Below, in pieces: positions 1 to 9,367 of a stretch of DNA of 64,000 nt (its first letter is position 1; the number at the start of each line of letters is the position of its first letter). This DNA comes from DASXMT01 sp963755985. GTDB taxonomy: Bacteria > Actinomycetota > Acidimicrobiia > Acidimicrobiales > RAAP-2. A program made the translations under genes and the position numbers. The stretch covers positions 310,001 through 374,000 of the forward strand of contig CAVWLO010000001.1 in assembly GCA_963755985.1 (NCBI GenBank), in the 5' to 3' direction. The notes under the pieces are model-generated. The model was not told where the DNA came from. It was given only the letters and a program-made list of their open reading frames with translations, and did not search any database.

Positions 1-516
1 GGTCGGCGCTGGAGCCGTTGTGCCCATCTTCCAGCCTGGCCTGGACCCGCCGGCGACTGGGAAGTGGTGCTCCGGGGCAAAGGGGTGCAGATGGTCGGCA
101 CAGGTGTGGATGGGGCACCCGAGCCGGAGGCGGTGGCGCTCGGGCCGGCGGACGTCCCCGAAATGCTCGACCTGGTGGCACGGACCAAGCCCGGGCCCTT
201 CCTCCCCCGGACGATCGAGCTCGGCAACTACCTGGGATTCGGTCAACGGGGAGGCCTAATCGCCATGGCCGGCGAACGTCTGCATCCACCGGGATGGACC
301 GAGATCAGTGCCGTGTGCACCCACCCGGACCACCGGGGACGGGGTCTCGCCACCCGCCTGGTGCGGGCGTTGGGCGCCGGTATACGGGGTCGGAATGAGA
401 TTCCGTTCCTCCATGCCGCCAGCACCAACACCACGGCCATCCGCCTCTACGCCGAGCTCGGGTTCACTGTGCGGCGCACCGTCTCCTTCCTCGCCGTGCG
501 AGTTCCCCCCGACTGA
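1..516 (+). CDS. GNAT family N-acetyltransferase, 5' end missing
   Basis: The frame is open from the first base, so the true start lies upstream and only about 171 codons are seen. The C-terminal half is a typical GNAT acetyl-CoA domain: a beta strand (EISAVCTHPDHRG) leads into the pyrophosphate-binding loop HRGRGLA, and near the end come an Asn-rich turn and an AIRLYAELGF helix, the usual motif B/D signature. The family transfers acetyl from acetyl-CoA to an amine; the acceptor cannot be told. A GTG at 64 and an ATG at 91 are possible internal starts, but either would cut the N-terminal region of the fold. Confidence 0.8.
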   Translation, partial: GRRWSRCAHLPAWPGPAGDWEVVLRGKGVQMVGTGVDGAPEPEAVALGPADVPEMLDLVARTKPGPFLPRTIELGNYLGFGQRGGLIAMAGERLHPPGWTEISAVCTHPDHRGRGLATRLVRALGAGIRGRNEIPFLHAASTNTTAIRLYAELGFTVRRTVSFLAVRVPPD

Positions 517-749
517 CCTGCGCGATTGGAGCCAGCCGAGTGACACGACGCCCGTCCCCACCAAGGTCGCCCCGGTGCGAGCGCCGGCTGACTTGCTGCG
601 GCCACACTTCGATCGCAAGCCCATCTAGACGTTGGGACCTTTGTCCCTATTTGCTCTCATGCCCAGATGAGATAGTGACGAATGAGGCGGCCTAAGGTTC
701 GCCGGGGGCCCCTCCCGGAGATCGTACTGCCTGCCGGAAGGATGAGTCC

Positions 750-1229
750 GTGGAGACGAGCACCGAGGAGAGAGTCGTCGAGTCTCCGAGCCACTCGATC
801 CCGAGTCAAAGAGCTACAAGCGACCAGTCCCTGAGGACCCGCCAAAAGGTGCTTGTTGGATTGGAGACATTCATCTCTGTGTGCGGCGTGGGTGGTGGCC
901 TCTACATGGCGACTCACCCACTCACCGCGATGCCCCTTCGCTACCTGCAAGGAACCTGGTTTCACACCTGGCGCTGGCCCGGACTGGCGTTGGCACTCTT
1001 CGTCGGGATCTGTCCTGCCCTCGTTGTCGTTGCGACGGTGCAAAAGCAGACGGTGGCAGTTGTCGGTCATCTCTGTGTCGGCCCGGGACTGATCGCATGG
1101 GTGTCCTTGGAAGCGGCATGGATTGTCGTCTCGCCTGGACTTCAAATCGGCGTTGGTACGATCGGTGGACTGATTCTTGCTCTGGGCGTCATGGAATGGA
1201 TCCACGCTGATCGTTCGGAGGACAAGTAG
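750..1229 (+). CDS. Unknown four-helix membrane protein
   Basis: A 159-residue protein with a polar N-terminus (about 30 residues) and four hydrophobic segments near residues 33-55, 73-95, 100-122 and 128-148, ending in a short charged tail. No family is recognised. The GTG start is preceded by GGAAGG at 736-741. It ends 2 nt before the next gene, which has its own Shine-Dalgarno inside the 3' end of this one, so the two probably form an operon of unknown function. Confidence 0.55.
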   Translation: METSTEERVVESPSHSIPSQRATSDQSLRTRQKVLVGLETFISVCGVGGGLYMATHPLTAMPLRYLQGTWFHTWRWPGLALALFVGICPALVVVATVQKQTVAVVGHLCVGPGLIAWVSLEAAWIVVSPGLQIGVGTIGGLILALGVMEWIHADRSEDK

Positions 1230-1231
1230 TC

Positions 1232-1846
1232 ATGGACTCGTACGGAACTGTGGATCTCTATTGGATCCCGCTCGGCGCTGGGGCCCACATCGTCGAATTC
1301 AGCGGGAAGGCGTACGAGAGGGTGACGGCGATCGTTCATCGTCGCATGCCCTGCGCCCTCTACCACTCAGCGCTCATCGTGTCCTTGCCAGACGGACAAT
1401 TCATGATTGAACAGGCCCCGGTCCCAAATCCGAGGAGCTGGGAGCGGGGCGTCGTAGCCGAAGGCCCCGTCGGCACGCGAATGGCGGGTCACTTTCGGCT
1501 CTTCCGCTATGAAGTCCGATGCTGGCGTAATGGGTCCATTCCCGACTTGGCGAGGGCAACATCCGGCCCGGTGCGGCTGACTGAAGATCCCGGGCAAGCG
1601 AGACGGGTAGTGGAGACTTTGCCGTCGGTCCCCACTCCCACCTGGGGGCGGGACGAGTTGCGAGCCGGGGAAATGTGGAATTCGAATTCAGTCATCGCTT
1701 GGGTACTGGCTCGAAGCGGAGTGGACACAGAGAGCCTCCTTCCCCCTGCGGGTGGTCGGGCACCAGGGTGGAATGCCGGGACCCGTCTCGCCGGCCGAGT
1801 CAAGGGCCCACCGACTCGGGCATACGTACCGAGCCAAGGTCGATAA
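1232..1846 (+). CDS. Unknown protein, possibly a permuted papain-fold (NlpC/LRAT-like) member
   Basis: A 204-residue soluble protein. An early His sits in a hydrophobic strand (YHSALIV, about residue 44) and a late helix begins MWNSNSVIAWVL (about residue 148). An N-terminal His followed by a C-terminal nucleophile at a helix start is the order of circularly permuted papain-like enzymes, but the nucleophile position here would be Ser, not Cys. That reading is inference. The start is supported by GGAGGA about 9 nt upstream. It is the second gene of a two-gene unit with the membrane protein upstream. Confidence 0.5.
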   Translation: MDSYGTVDLYWIPLGAGAHIVEFSGKAYERVTAIVHRRMPCALYHSALIVSLPDGQFMIEQAPVPNPRSWERGVVAEGPVGTRMAGHFRLFRYEVRCWRNGSIPDLARATSGPVRLTEDPGQARRVVETLPSVPTPTWGRDELRAGEMWNSNSVIAWVLARSGVDTESLLPPAGGRAPGWNAGTRLAGRVKGPPTRAYVPSQGR

Positions 1847-1896
1847 CACGGGGGCACCGGGCGTGATGCTTTGAGGCGCCATATAGGATCAGCCGG

Positions 1897-2976
1897 GTGA
1901 CGCAACCATCCGGAGCCAGCACCACTGGCATGAAGGGTGGGGGCTTCTATGACGCACATTCCGAGTACCAGCACCGCGTCATTCTGGCCGGTGAAGCCAG
2001 GATTCGACACGCCATTGCCACGTTGGACCTCGATGGGATCGCTGGCGCCTTGACCATTTCCGACTATGGGGCGGGCACCGGGGCCACATCGGTGTTAGCC
2101 GTGCATGCTGCCATTCGTGCCATTCGGGAACGCGGGGCGACGCTGCCCATAGTCGCAGTGCACAATGATCTACCAACCAGCGATTTCAGCTCCCTCTTCG
2201 AGCTCGCCGCTGCCGCCGGTGGGTATCTGGGTGAGCCGGGCCCTATCTATTCGACCGCGGCGGCAGGAAGCTTCTTTGGACAGGTCGTAGCTGATGGCAG
2301 TGTGCACCTCGGGCTCTGTTCCAACGCAGCCCATTGGTTTCGAGAGCAACCGGATGTCGGACCGGTGGAGGGCATGTACTTCTCGGCGGCGAAGGGCAAG
2401 GCTGGCGAGCGGCTGGCCGCACAAGCGGCGGAGGATTGGCGCAGTTTCCTCGGTGCTCGGGCGGCTGAACTGGCTCCCGGAGGACGGCTGCTCGTACAGG
2501 GAATCGCCACCGATGGGAGCCAAGTGTCGGCCGCCGGTCTTCTCGACCAGATGTGGCGGGTGTGTCGCGACCTTGTTCACGAGGAACTTCTGGACTCGGA
2601 AACCGTTGCCCGCTACATCTTTCCGGTCTACTGCCGGAGCAAGAAGGAGGTCGCATCGCCGGTCGAGCCGGGAGGCGCACTCGCCGCTCGGCTCACCCTG
2701 GTCAGCTCCAAGCTGGAAGAGGTCCCCAACCCGTATTGGGAGCAACTCGGACGCGACGGAGACGCACAGGCATACGCCCGCACGTACTCGGACTTCGTCC
2801 GTGCCTTCTCCGAGGCGAACCTGACCCGTGATCTCTTCTCGCCGGGGGCCCGTGGCGTCGAGCCGGGGCAGCTCTGTACCGAGTTCTTCGATCGCTTTGA
2901 ACAGCTGACGAGCGCCCAACCCGATGCGGGGCGTTATCGGGCGTATGTGCTGAGCAGCATCTTCATAAGACGTTGA
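1897..2976 (+). CDS. SABATH-like SAM-dependent carboxyl methyltransferase
   Basis: 359 residues resembling SABATH (Methyltransf_7) enzymes, which methylate carboxyl groups of small acids with S-adenosylmethionine. Visible marks are the N-terminal GGGFYDAHSEYQ stretch, a SAM-binding Rossmann start (ISDYGAGTGATS), the LCSNAAHWF motif typical of the family, and a GGRLLVQGIATDG strand after it. Members are best known from plants, with scattered bacterial homologues; substrate unknown. The GTG start at 1897 lies 7 nt after a -10-like TAGGAT (1884-1889) with no Shine-Dalgarno, which suggests a leaderless transcript. Confidence 0.75.
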   Translation: MTQPSGASTTGMKGGGFYDAHSEYQHRVILAGEARIRHAIATLDLDGIAGALTISDYGAGTGATSVLAVHAAIRAIRERGATLPIVAVHNDLPTSDFSSLFELAAAAGGYLGEPGPIYSTAAAGSFFGQVVADGSVHLGLCSNAAHWFREQPDVGPVEGMYFSAAKGKAGERLAAQAAEDWRSFLGARAAELAPGGRLLVQGIATDGSQVSAAGLLDQMWRVCRDLVHEELLDSETVARYIFPVYCRSKKEVASPVEPGGALAARLTLVSSKLEEVPNPYWEQLGRDGDAQAYARTYSDFVRAFSEANLTRDLFSPGARGVEPGQLCTEFFDRFEQLTSAQPDAGRYRAYVLSSIFIRR

Positions 2977-2993
2977 TGGCGTGGCTCCGAGTG

Positions 2994-3479
2994 CTATCTA
3001 CTCTCAGGTTCGAAGGCCTCTCGGTTCCACTGTGCGAGTTCGATGACTACGCCTGACGGCCCGTCCACGAACACTAGACGCCGGTCATGGAAGTCCATGG
3101 GGTCATTGCGCGCCGCGAAGCCCCCGGCGCGCAGTCTGGCCAGGGTCGCATCCAGATCGTCCACTCGGAAGCACACGTGATTGAAGCCCGTCCGGGCCAG
3201 GTTTCCTGTCTCGGCGTCGACATCAGGTGCCGGATGATGAAAGCGGAGGAGCTGGACCTCCTGGTGTGACGACGCCTGTCCGTGCACAAGGGTCAGATGG
3301 TCGGCCTCCCATTCGGGGATCCCCATGTAGCGCGACATGACGGGTCCGGACACCACCACGGCCTTCTCTTCCTCGAAGCCAAGCAGCTCGAAGAATCGCT
3401 TGGCTTCCTCGAGATCGACGACCGAGATGGTTACGTGGTCGAATCCGACGTCCAATGTTCGCCCATTCCTCTTGCCCAT
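2994..3479 (-). CDS. VOC/glyoxalase-superfamily protein
   Basis: A single-domain vicinal-oxygen-chelate protein of about 160 residues. Two beta-alpha-beta-beta-beta modules are visible, one starting GFDHVTISVVDLEEAKRFF and one starting GFNHVCFRVDDLDATLARL. Each begins with the His typical of the metal site, and FVDGPSGVVIELAQW carries the C-terminal Glu ligand. The family covers isomerases, dioxygenases and lyases, so the reaction is not assignable. An ATG at 3479 is given; a TTG at 3455, with AGAGGA about 11 nt upstream, is equally likely. It is convergent with the methyltransferase. Confidence 0.8.
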   Translation of the reverse strand: MGKRNGRTLDVGFDHVTISVVDLEEAKRFFELLGFEEEKAVVVSGPVMSRYMGIPEWEADHLTLVHGQASSHQEVQLLRFHHPAPDVDAETGNLARTGFNHVCFRVDDLDATLARLRAGGFAARNDPMDFHDRRLVFVDGPSGVVIELAQWNREAFEPESR

Positions 3480-3663
3480 TCGTGCCGGTGACGGCCTCAA
3501 CGAATGCGCCTCATGATGGCCGGATCGAAGTCGACGCGGGTCGCATCGGCCTCGGCCGGCCCGTCGCGATGGTACCGCTGGCTTCCACCGGTTTCCAGGA
3601 CGGCGCGGCCGACACGCAGCCTGGGACCTCACCGCCACAACGCCCTGATCCAGCCGGCTGGCC

Positions 3664-4245
3664 TCAGGCCGGAGCTCCCGCCTTGCTCGCGTCAGGAACT
3701 TCGTTGAGTCGCCCGCTACGCACGTCGTAGATGTACCCATAGATCGGGATCCGACCCGGGACAAGGGGATGGGCACGAATCCGGGCAACGTCCTCGACAA
3801 CGCTGACCGCGTTGTCGGCGATGGTGAGCCAGTCGACGTAGTTCCCCTCGGAAGACCCCGGCCCGGTGCCCACGTCCTTGAAGCCTTCGGAGCCAAGCTC
3901 GGCGGTCTCCAGGCTGTTGGCCAGAAGACCCCGAATGACGTCATCGGTGAAGAACTCCATCCCGCAATTCGAGTGGTGAATGACGAACCACTCCTTGGTG
4001 CCCAGCAGCTTGTAGGAGATGACAAGCGATCGAATGGCATCGTCGCTGGCCCGGCCCCCGGCGTTGCGGATGACATGGGCATCGCCCTCGCTGAGTCCGG
4101 CGTACTTGGCCGGATCGAGCCGGGCGTCCATACAGGTCAGAACGGCGAATTGGCGTGAGGGAGGAAGGGCCAGGTCCGCCTTGGGGCCGAACGAGGCCGC
4201 GTACTCCTCATTGGCTCGAAGTACCTCATCTCGGATGGACATCAA
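3664..4245 (-). CDS. Beta-class carbonic anhydrase
   Basis: 193 residues. It interconverts CO2 and bicarbonate with a Zn ion. Zn ligands and catalytic dyad are visible as Cys38, Asp40 and Arg42 in TCMDARLDP and His91 and Cys94 in HHSNCGM. Length and motif spacing match the short mycobacterial type such as Rv1284. Two adjacent ATGs are possible; AGAGAGG lies just upstream. It sits alone between the VOC gene and arcA on the same strand. A gamma-type enzyme is encoded separately at 37437-37958. Confidence 0.9.
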   Translation of the reverse strand: MMSIRDEVLRANEEYAASFGPKADLALPPSRQFAVLTCMDARLDPAKYAGLSEGDAHVIRNAGGRASDDAIRSLVISYKLLGTKEWFVIHHSNCGMEFFTDDVIRGLLANSLETAELGSEGFKDVGTGPGSSEGNYVDWLTIADNAVSVVEDVARIRAHPLVPGRIPIYGYIYDVRSGRLNEVPDASKAGAPA

Positions 4246-4429
4246 CGCCTCTCTTTCATTGGTGGGGGACCGGAGACCTCATGGGAAGACGAGCCGGAGC
4301 TTCATGGCGACGAGTACGGGGGGCTCGCCGGCATTCGAGCCTCCGCGTCAAGACCGTCGCCGAGCCTAAACCCCATAAAGTCGATGTATCAAGCAGGGTT
4401 TGGATCAGCCGTGCACGGGTGCGGGTCGC

Positions 4430-5806
4430 TCAGGGGTCACGCAGCAGGGGGCAGGTCATACAATGCCCGCCACCGCGCCCCTTGCCCACCTCGAAACCGT
4501 CGATCTCGACGACCTCCATGCCGGCGTCTCGGTACTTCTGGTTGCTGTGGACGTTCTTCGAGTAGGCGACGACCACGCCGGGCTCGATTGCCACCACGTT
4601 GTTCGCACTGTCCCACTGCTCCCGCGCCTGCTGTGCCTCGTCCCCTCCGGTGGTGATGACCCGCAGATCCCTCTCCTCGATCCCGATCGAGTGGGCCACC
4701 GCAGGGAGAAAGCCGGACTCCGGTGTGACGTCGATCGATCCTGGCTTGTCGCCGGGGCGGAGGCTGAACGCCCGGGTGGTGTCGATCACCTTGGGATAGA
4801 CGGACACCGTGTCGCGGTCCATGAAGGTGAACACGACGTCCAGGTGCATGTACGACCGCTTCTTCTCGAGCTCCACCCCGATCACGCGCTCGGCGCCACC
4901 CAAGGAGAACAACCTCCTGGCCAGCAGTTCGACCATCTTTGGGGCCGTCCGCTCGCCGATGCCGATGAGGACCGTGCCTTTTCCGACCGGCATCAGGTCC
5001 CCGCCTTCGAGCGACAACCGGCCGGAGCCCTGCCGATAGAATTCGGCAGGCCCGTCCAGCTCGCGGTACCCGTCACCCTGACCGTTGGGGTGACCGGCGT
5101 CCGGGTACCAGAACGTGAAGTCTGCATGGGCGAACATGGGGTGGAACCGGTAAATGACACCGATGTTGACCGTCTCGGGCTGACGCGTCGGCCAGAACAT
5201 CGGGTTGAGTGAGACGCCGCCATAGATCCAAGAGGAACTGTCCCGTGTGAACAAGTGGTTGGGCAGCGGAGGGAGGACGAACGGCGATTCGCCCGTCGTC
5301 AAGGTCGCCTCCCGGGACTCCTGCGAGGCCCACCTCGGGCTCATCTCCGAGGCCGCGGTCAGGGTCACCGCCAGGTCGGCGTCGGCACGCTCGATGAGCT
5401 CGGCGCGGGTCAGGCCGGCGACCAGAGAGGTGGCCAGGGTGTCCGGGTCCATGGTGGCCAGGGCCGCCCGTACGGCATCGACAGCGGCGGGCCCGACGGT
5501 ATCCGGGCTGACAGTGTGCTCGATGGCCCATTCCGTCCCGCCCGGCACGGCCAGCCCCTCCTTGAGCAAGTCGTGCACATAGAAGACCTCGACCCCACGA
5601 GCGGCCAGCTCCTCGACGAACTGGTCGTGCTCGCGCTGGGCCTGCTCCACCCCCAGCACGTCGTCGAAGAGGAGCTCGTCGCGATTCGAAGGCGTCAGGC
5701 GCTGCAGGCTCAGATCGGGTCGGTGCACCAGGACTTTGCGGAGCTTGCCTACTTCCGAGTGGACGCCGAATCCGGACACGCCATCGGTCGTTGGTGATCG
5801 CCTCAC
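4430..5806 (-). CDS. arcA: Arginine deiminase
   Basis: 458 residues. Hydrolyses L-arginine to citrulline and ammonia in the cytoplasm, the first step of the arginine deiminase pathway. Guanidine-modifying-enzyme signatures are complete: NHLFTRDSS, SLEGGDLMPV, YMHLDVVFTF and the C-terminal GGGHCMTCP, in which Cys449 is the nucleophile. No ornithine transcarbamoylase, carbamate kinase or antiporter is nearby, so this is not a classical arc operon. The start overlaps the stop of the YbhN-like gene by 4 nt, so translation is probably coupled. Confidence 0.95.
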   Translation of the reverse strand: MRRSPTTDGVSGFGVHSEVGKLRKVLVHRPDLSLQRLTPSNRDELLFDDVLGVEQAQREHDQFVEELAARGVEVFYVHDLLKEGLAVPGGTEWAIEHTVSPDTVGPAAVDAVRAALATMDPDTLATSLVAGLTRAELIERADADLAVTLTAASEMSPRWASQESREATLTTGESPFVLPPLPNHLFTRDSSSWIYGGVSLNPMFWPTRQPETVNIGVIYRFHPMFAHADFTFWYPDAGHPNGQGDGYRELDGPAEFYRQGSGRLSLEGGDLMPVGKGTVLIGIGERTAPKMVELLARRLFSLGGAERVIGVELEKKRSYMHLDVVFTFMDRDTVSVYPKVIDTTRAFSLRPGDKPGSIDVTPESGFLPAVAHSIGIEERDLRVITTGGDEAQQAREQWDSANNVVAIEPGVVVAYSKNVHSNQKYRDAGMEVVEIDGFEVGKGRGGGHCMTCPLLRDP

Positions 5807-6951
5807 ACGGGTAGCGGTCCGGCCTGGGGTGACGACGGGACCTTCCGGTAGCGGAGGCGGAATGCGCCATAGGCAACCGGGCCGGCCAACATGGGTACCC
5901 AGTAGGAGGCCAATCGGTAGGTCAGCGTGGCCAGGAAGGCGTCACCCGAGCTCGTCCCGGCTAGTACGAGGAGACCGGTCAGGCTGGCCTCGACGATGCC
6001 CAAGCCGCCGGGTGTGATCGGGATCAGCCCAATAATGCCGGATACGGCGTAAGCCACCAGGACCAGCGACGGGCGGGGATGGCTACCGGTTGCCCGTACC
6101 GCGGCGAGCAAGCAGAGGAAATCAAAGCCGAGCCGTCCGGCCGACAGGAGGACGGCCTCCCACCACTGCTTGCCCAGCACCGCCCGGATGAGATCGCGCT
6201 CTCTCAGGAGGTTCTGGTCCAGGCCGGTCAGCGGCGGCCGGCGGCGGAGGACGGCGTTCCGTACCCGCTGCGCCGCCAGCCCGCTCCACTTGAGCGGCGC
6301 ATCGGTGGCCAGAACGACGGCGGCGAAGCCGGCAAAGGCGACAAAGCCGATCGAACCGAGAATGGCCGCGTTGTACAGGCCCCGGTTGATCGGGCTCCCG
6401 ATCAAGATGACCGGTAGGACGAACACTGGGAGGGCCAACAGGCCGCCCACCCCCAGTAGGGAGAAGGCAGCGAGACCGCCGACCACCCCGCCGCCCGCCT
6501 GGCCGCTGGTCGCGAGCATTCGGAATTGCACCGCTGCTCCGGCGGCGGCGCCTCCGGGCATGATCAGGCTGATGGAGTTGCCGGCCAACTGCGACGTGAC
6601 GACCGGGAACCAGGCTTTGGTGCGCAGGGCGACGCGCTGGAGTGCGAAGGTGCACATGAAGTGGATCGCCTCGGCACCAACGGCAACGGCAAACCAAACC
6701 GGCTCGAGGGTCGAGAGACGGGGCCAGGAGGCGAAGACTTCGGTGACCTTGGGAAACACGAGATAGATCACCAGACCGGCCAGGCCGATCACGACCCCGC
6801 GCTTGGTGACGGTCTTCCACGGGAAGGGGCGGGACTCGGCCTGCTCGGCGCCGACGCTGGCCGGGGCAGCTTCGGGTTCATCCGGTCGACCGCTCCCCTG
6901 CACCTTTCCATTCAAACACGGCACCCGGGCGATGACTTCGGCACGCGTCAC
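5803..6951 (-). CDS. YbhN/UPF0104 family membrane protein (LPG-synthase-type flippase domain)
   Basis: 382 residues with a polar N-terminus (about 45 residues) and roughly eight hydrophobic segments. It matches the lysylphosphatidylglycerol synthase transmembrane region family: conserved marks include NSISLIMPGGAAAGAAVQF and the C-terminal GIIGLIPITPGGLGIVEASL. Members are thought to move lipids or lipid-linked precursors across the membrane. The GTG start is the first in frame. It is upstream gene of an overlapping pair with arcA, an unusual combination. Confidence 0.85.
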   Translation of the reverse strand: MTRAEVIARVPCLNGKVQGSGRPDEPEAAPASVGAEQAESRPFPWKTVTKRGVVIGLAGLVIYLVFPKVTEVFASWPRLSTLEPVWFAVAVGAEAIHFMCTFALQRVALRTKAWFPVVTSQLAGNSISLIMPGGAAAGAAVQFRMLATSGQAGGGVVGGLAAFSLLGVGGLLALPVFVLPVILIGSPINRGLYNAAILGSIGFVAFAGFAAVVLATDAPLKWSGLAAQRVRNAVLRRRPPLTGLDQNLLRERDLIRAVLGKQWWEAVLLSAGRLGFDFLCLLAAVRATGSHPRPSLVLVAYAVSGIIGLIPITPGGLGIVEASLTGLLVLAGTSSGDAFLATLTYRLASYWVPMLAGPVAYGAFRLRYRKVPSSPQAGPLPV

Positions 6952-7075
6952 GTCGCGTTAGGCGTTCGCCCGCCATGGCAAACCCAACGTCACCGAACCC
7001 GGGGAGAACCGCTTGGTTCAAGAAGTTAAGGTATTGGGGAACGCACGTTTCCATCAGTCCGAAGGGAGGTACCCC

Positions 7076-7831
7076 ATGACTTCGACGACGGTGCCCACGA
7101 AGCCACAGGCGTTCCCGGTTCTCGATGTCACCCCTCGGCAGGAACTTGCTCTCTTGGCCCGGGTCCTCCACGCCGAGGGATACGATGACCACCTGGCCGG
7201 TCACATCACCTATCGACAGCCTGACGGCACCTTCTTGGTGAACCCACTGGGCCTCAGCTGGGACGAGTTGTGCGCGAGCGACGTCGCCCGGATGGACATC
7301 CAGGGCAACCACCTCGAGGGGCCTTGGGTCGTCTCCCCGGCCGTGCAGCTACACCTCGTGCTCCATCAGCACCGGGAACATGCGGGCGTCGTGATCCACA
7401 ACCATCCGCGTTGGGCCACCATCTGGGCCGACAGCCACCGTGTACCGCCGGTCTACGACCAGACCAGTGCCATGTTCGGTGGCGAGATCGCCATCGACTC
7501 GTCCTACGAAGGCCCCGTGAACCAGACGGCGAACGCACAAGAGGTCGTCGATGCCCTCGGCCACGCTGACGTCCTCTTCATGGTCAATCACGGAGTGCTG
7601 GTCGTCGGCAAAGACATCAGTGAGTCTTATCTCCGCGCCGTCGTCGTGGAGTGGCGCTGTCGTCAGGCATGGCACGTCGAGGCTCTCGGCTCGGGCGTAC
7701 CCATGGGCGAGGAGGTAGCGGCCGCCTTCGGCGCCGTGATCGCCAGGTCGGCGGCCAACGGGAATTTTGACAACTGGTTTGCGGCCGCGGCCCGGCGAGT
7801 CGTTCGTCACGATCCAGGCGTCCTCGACTGA
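7076..7831 (+). CDS. Class II aldolase/adducin-family protein
   Basis: 251 residues. Marks of the zinc-dependent class II aldolase fold are HLAGHITYRQPDG near the N-terminus, the metal-binding VVIHNHPRW, and FMVNHGVLVVG with the third His. The family includes fuculose- and ribulose-phosphate aldolases, decarboxylases and many members acting on non-sugar substrates, so the substrate is left open. The ATG at 7076 is chosen because AAGGGAGGT lies at 7062-7070; longer in-frame extensions upstream lack such a site. It lies next to the catabolic island. Confidence 0.85.
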   Translation: MTSTTVPTKPQAFPVLDVTPRQELALLARVLHAEGYDDHLAGHITYRQPDGTFLVNPLGLSWDELCASDVARMDIQGNHLEGPWVVSPAVQLHLVLHQHREHAGVVIHNHPRWATIWADSHRVPPVYDQTSAMFGGEIAIDSSYEGPVNQTANAQEVVDALGHADVLFMVNHGVLVVGKDISESYLRAVVVEWRCRQAWHVEALGSGVPMGEEVAAAFGAVIARSAANGNFDNWFAAAARRVVRHDPGVLD

Positions 7832-7924
7832 CCGAATGCAGCTGAGGTCGACCGGATCCCTCGAGCGAACGGGCTCCCCGAGCCGGTGATGGCACCACGA
7901 TGGGATGGGGTCACCCCGCCGAAC

Positions 7925-9297
7925 TCATGGCCCGAAGAGGAACTCGTCGATGGCTCGGTGGTAGTTCCAAATCGTCATCTCCTGGGCACGGTTCAGGCGG
8001 TGCCCGTCGTAGCCCAGCGAATGGAGACCGACCGTCACTTCGGACATGTTGGAGAAGTCCTGCTCGAGGATGGCGCCCATCGAGGCATCCCGCCAGTCCT
8101 CGTAGTATTCGGGCCGCGCTGTCTCGATGCCCTCGGCCGGTGGTAGCCACAGGCCTTGCACATCGAAGATGCACCGATCGGGATCCGTGCCGTAGGGACG
8201 GGCCCGGTAGGTGATGGCCGTCCCGAAGTCGACCAGGAATACCGTGTTGGGAAAGACGTGCCAGTCGTACATGCCCTGCTTGAGCTGCTCTTCGGTCAGC
8301 TCGGGGTAGTCGACCCCGGCGGCGCGGGCATGCTTCTTGCGCAGCTCCTGGTAGATGGCATTCCCCTGTGGGCCCCATGATTCTGGAATGGTGCGGAGCT
8401 CGGCCGCCGCGCCGAGGTCGGTCGGAAGGTAGAGGCTGCGGAGCTCGCGGAGGTTGTAGACGACGTTGTCGTACACCGCCTGTGGATCGACCCCGTACTC
8501 AGGGCGGAGCCGGGTGGAGTCGCCTTCCCCGCCGTAGCGGAAGACGTCGGCGTGGCGCGAGTGGTACCGGAACAGCTCGTTGTAGGTCTGGCCGTACTTC
8601 GTGCACTCGGCGATAGTCGGCGGGCTGGTGTGTTTGTCTGCCCGCAGCAGCTGGGGATGGGTGCCGGGGACGTGCCAACTCTCCACGAAGGCGTCGAGCG
8701 AGGTCTTCCAGTTGGCCTTGACGATCACGGACTTGTACCAGGCGATCCGCATGTCCTCCAGCTTGTAGCCCTCCATTCTGGAAGGCAGCGGGTCGAGGTA
8801 CTCGAGCAGCGGCTCGGAGTCCGGGTCCAGATTGACGAAGACCCAACCGCCCCAGGTGTCGACTTTGACCTCGGGTAGACAGAGCTCGGCCGCCGGCCGA
8901 GGATCGAAGTGCTCCTCGTCGGCCTGATACTTGAGCGAGCCGTCCAGGTTCCACCGCCATGCATGGAACGGGCATCGGAACTCGCCGATCCGGCCCTGCC
9001 CCTGGACGAGCCTGGTCCCCCGGTGCCGGCAGGCATTGAAGTACCGCGAATGCCCTGTTCGGTCCGAACGACCACGACCGACTGATCAGCGATCTCGAAG
9101 TCCACGTAGTCGCCGACCCGCTCGATCTCGTCGACCCGGCAGGCGTTCAACCAGGTCTTGGTGAACAGGCGCTCGTTCTCGAGGTGGAGGAAATCCGGAT
9201 CGGTGTAGCGGGCCTTCGGCACGAAGGCAGGGCCGATGCGCCAGCGCTCGGGCACGTCGGCCTCTGCGGTCACCCTCTGGACCTCTGTGGTCGCCAT
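7925..9297 (-). pseudogene. Rieske-type aromatic-ring hydroxylating oxygenase alpha subunit, one frame break
   Basis: Two frames together spell a full oxygenase alpha subunit. The first (from ATG 9297, with GGAGGT upstream) gives the N-terminal strand region up to VVRTEQGIR. The second carries YFNACRHRG and FRCPFHAW, the Rieske CxH and CxxH ligands of the 2Fe-2S cluster, then ESWHVPGTHP (two mononuclear-iron His) and the catalytic domain to the stop at 7925. The break is at about 9044-9045, where one base is missing; restoring it gives the usual IR-A-YFNACRHRG. Whether this is mutation or sequencing error cannot be told here. Divergent from the acyl-CoA dehydrogenase, with an operator between. 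Confidence 0.85.
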
Positions 9298-9337
9298 TGC
9301 TTGACCTCCAACCTCGGGGACGCAACCGGACGGTTCT

Positions 9338-9353
9338 TGTACCGACCGGTCTC
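9338..9353. promoter_or_regulatory. Operator site A of the repeated palindrome
   Basis: TGTACCGACCGGTCTC: a perfect left half and a partial right half of the 7-2-7 palindrome seen across the island. It lies between the divergent Rieske and acyl-CoA dehydrogenase genes and ends 1 nt before the -10-like TAGACT (9355-9360) of the latter. Confidence 0.6.
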
Positions 9354-9367
9354 CTAGACTACCCCGC

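Noticed and set aside
4380..4429. AAACCC/GGGTTT hairpin after arcA as an intrinsic terminator
   Set aside because: The loop is about 25 nt and there is no T-run.
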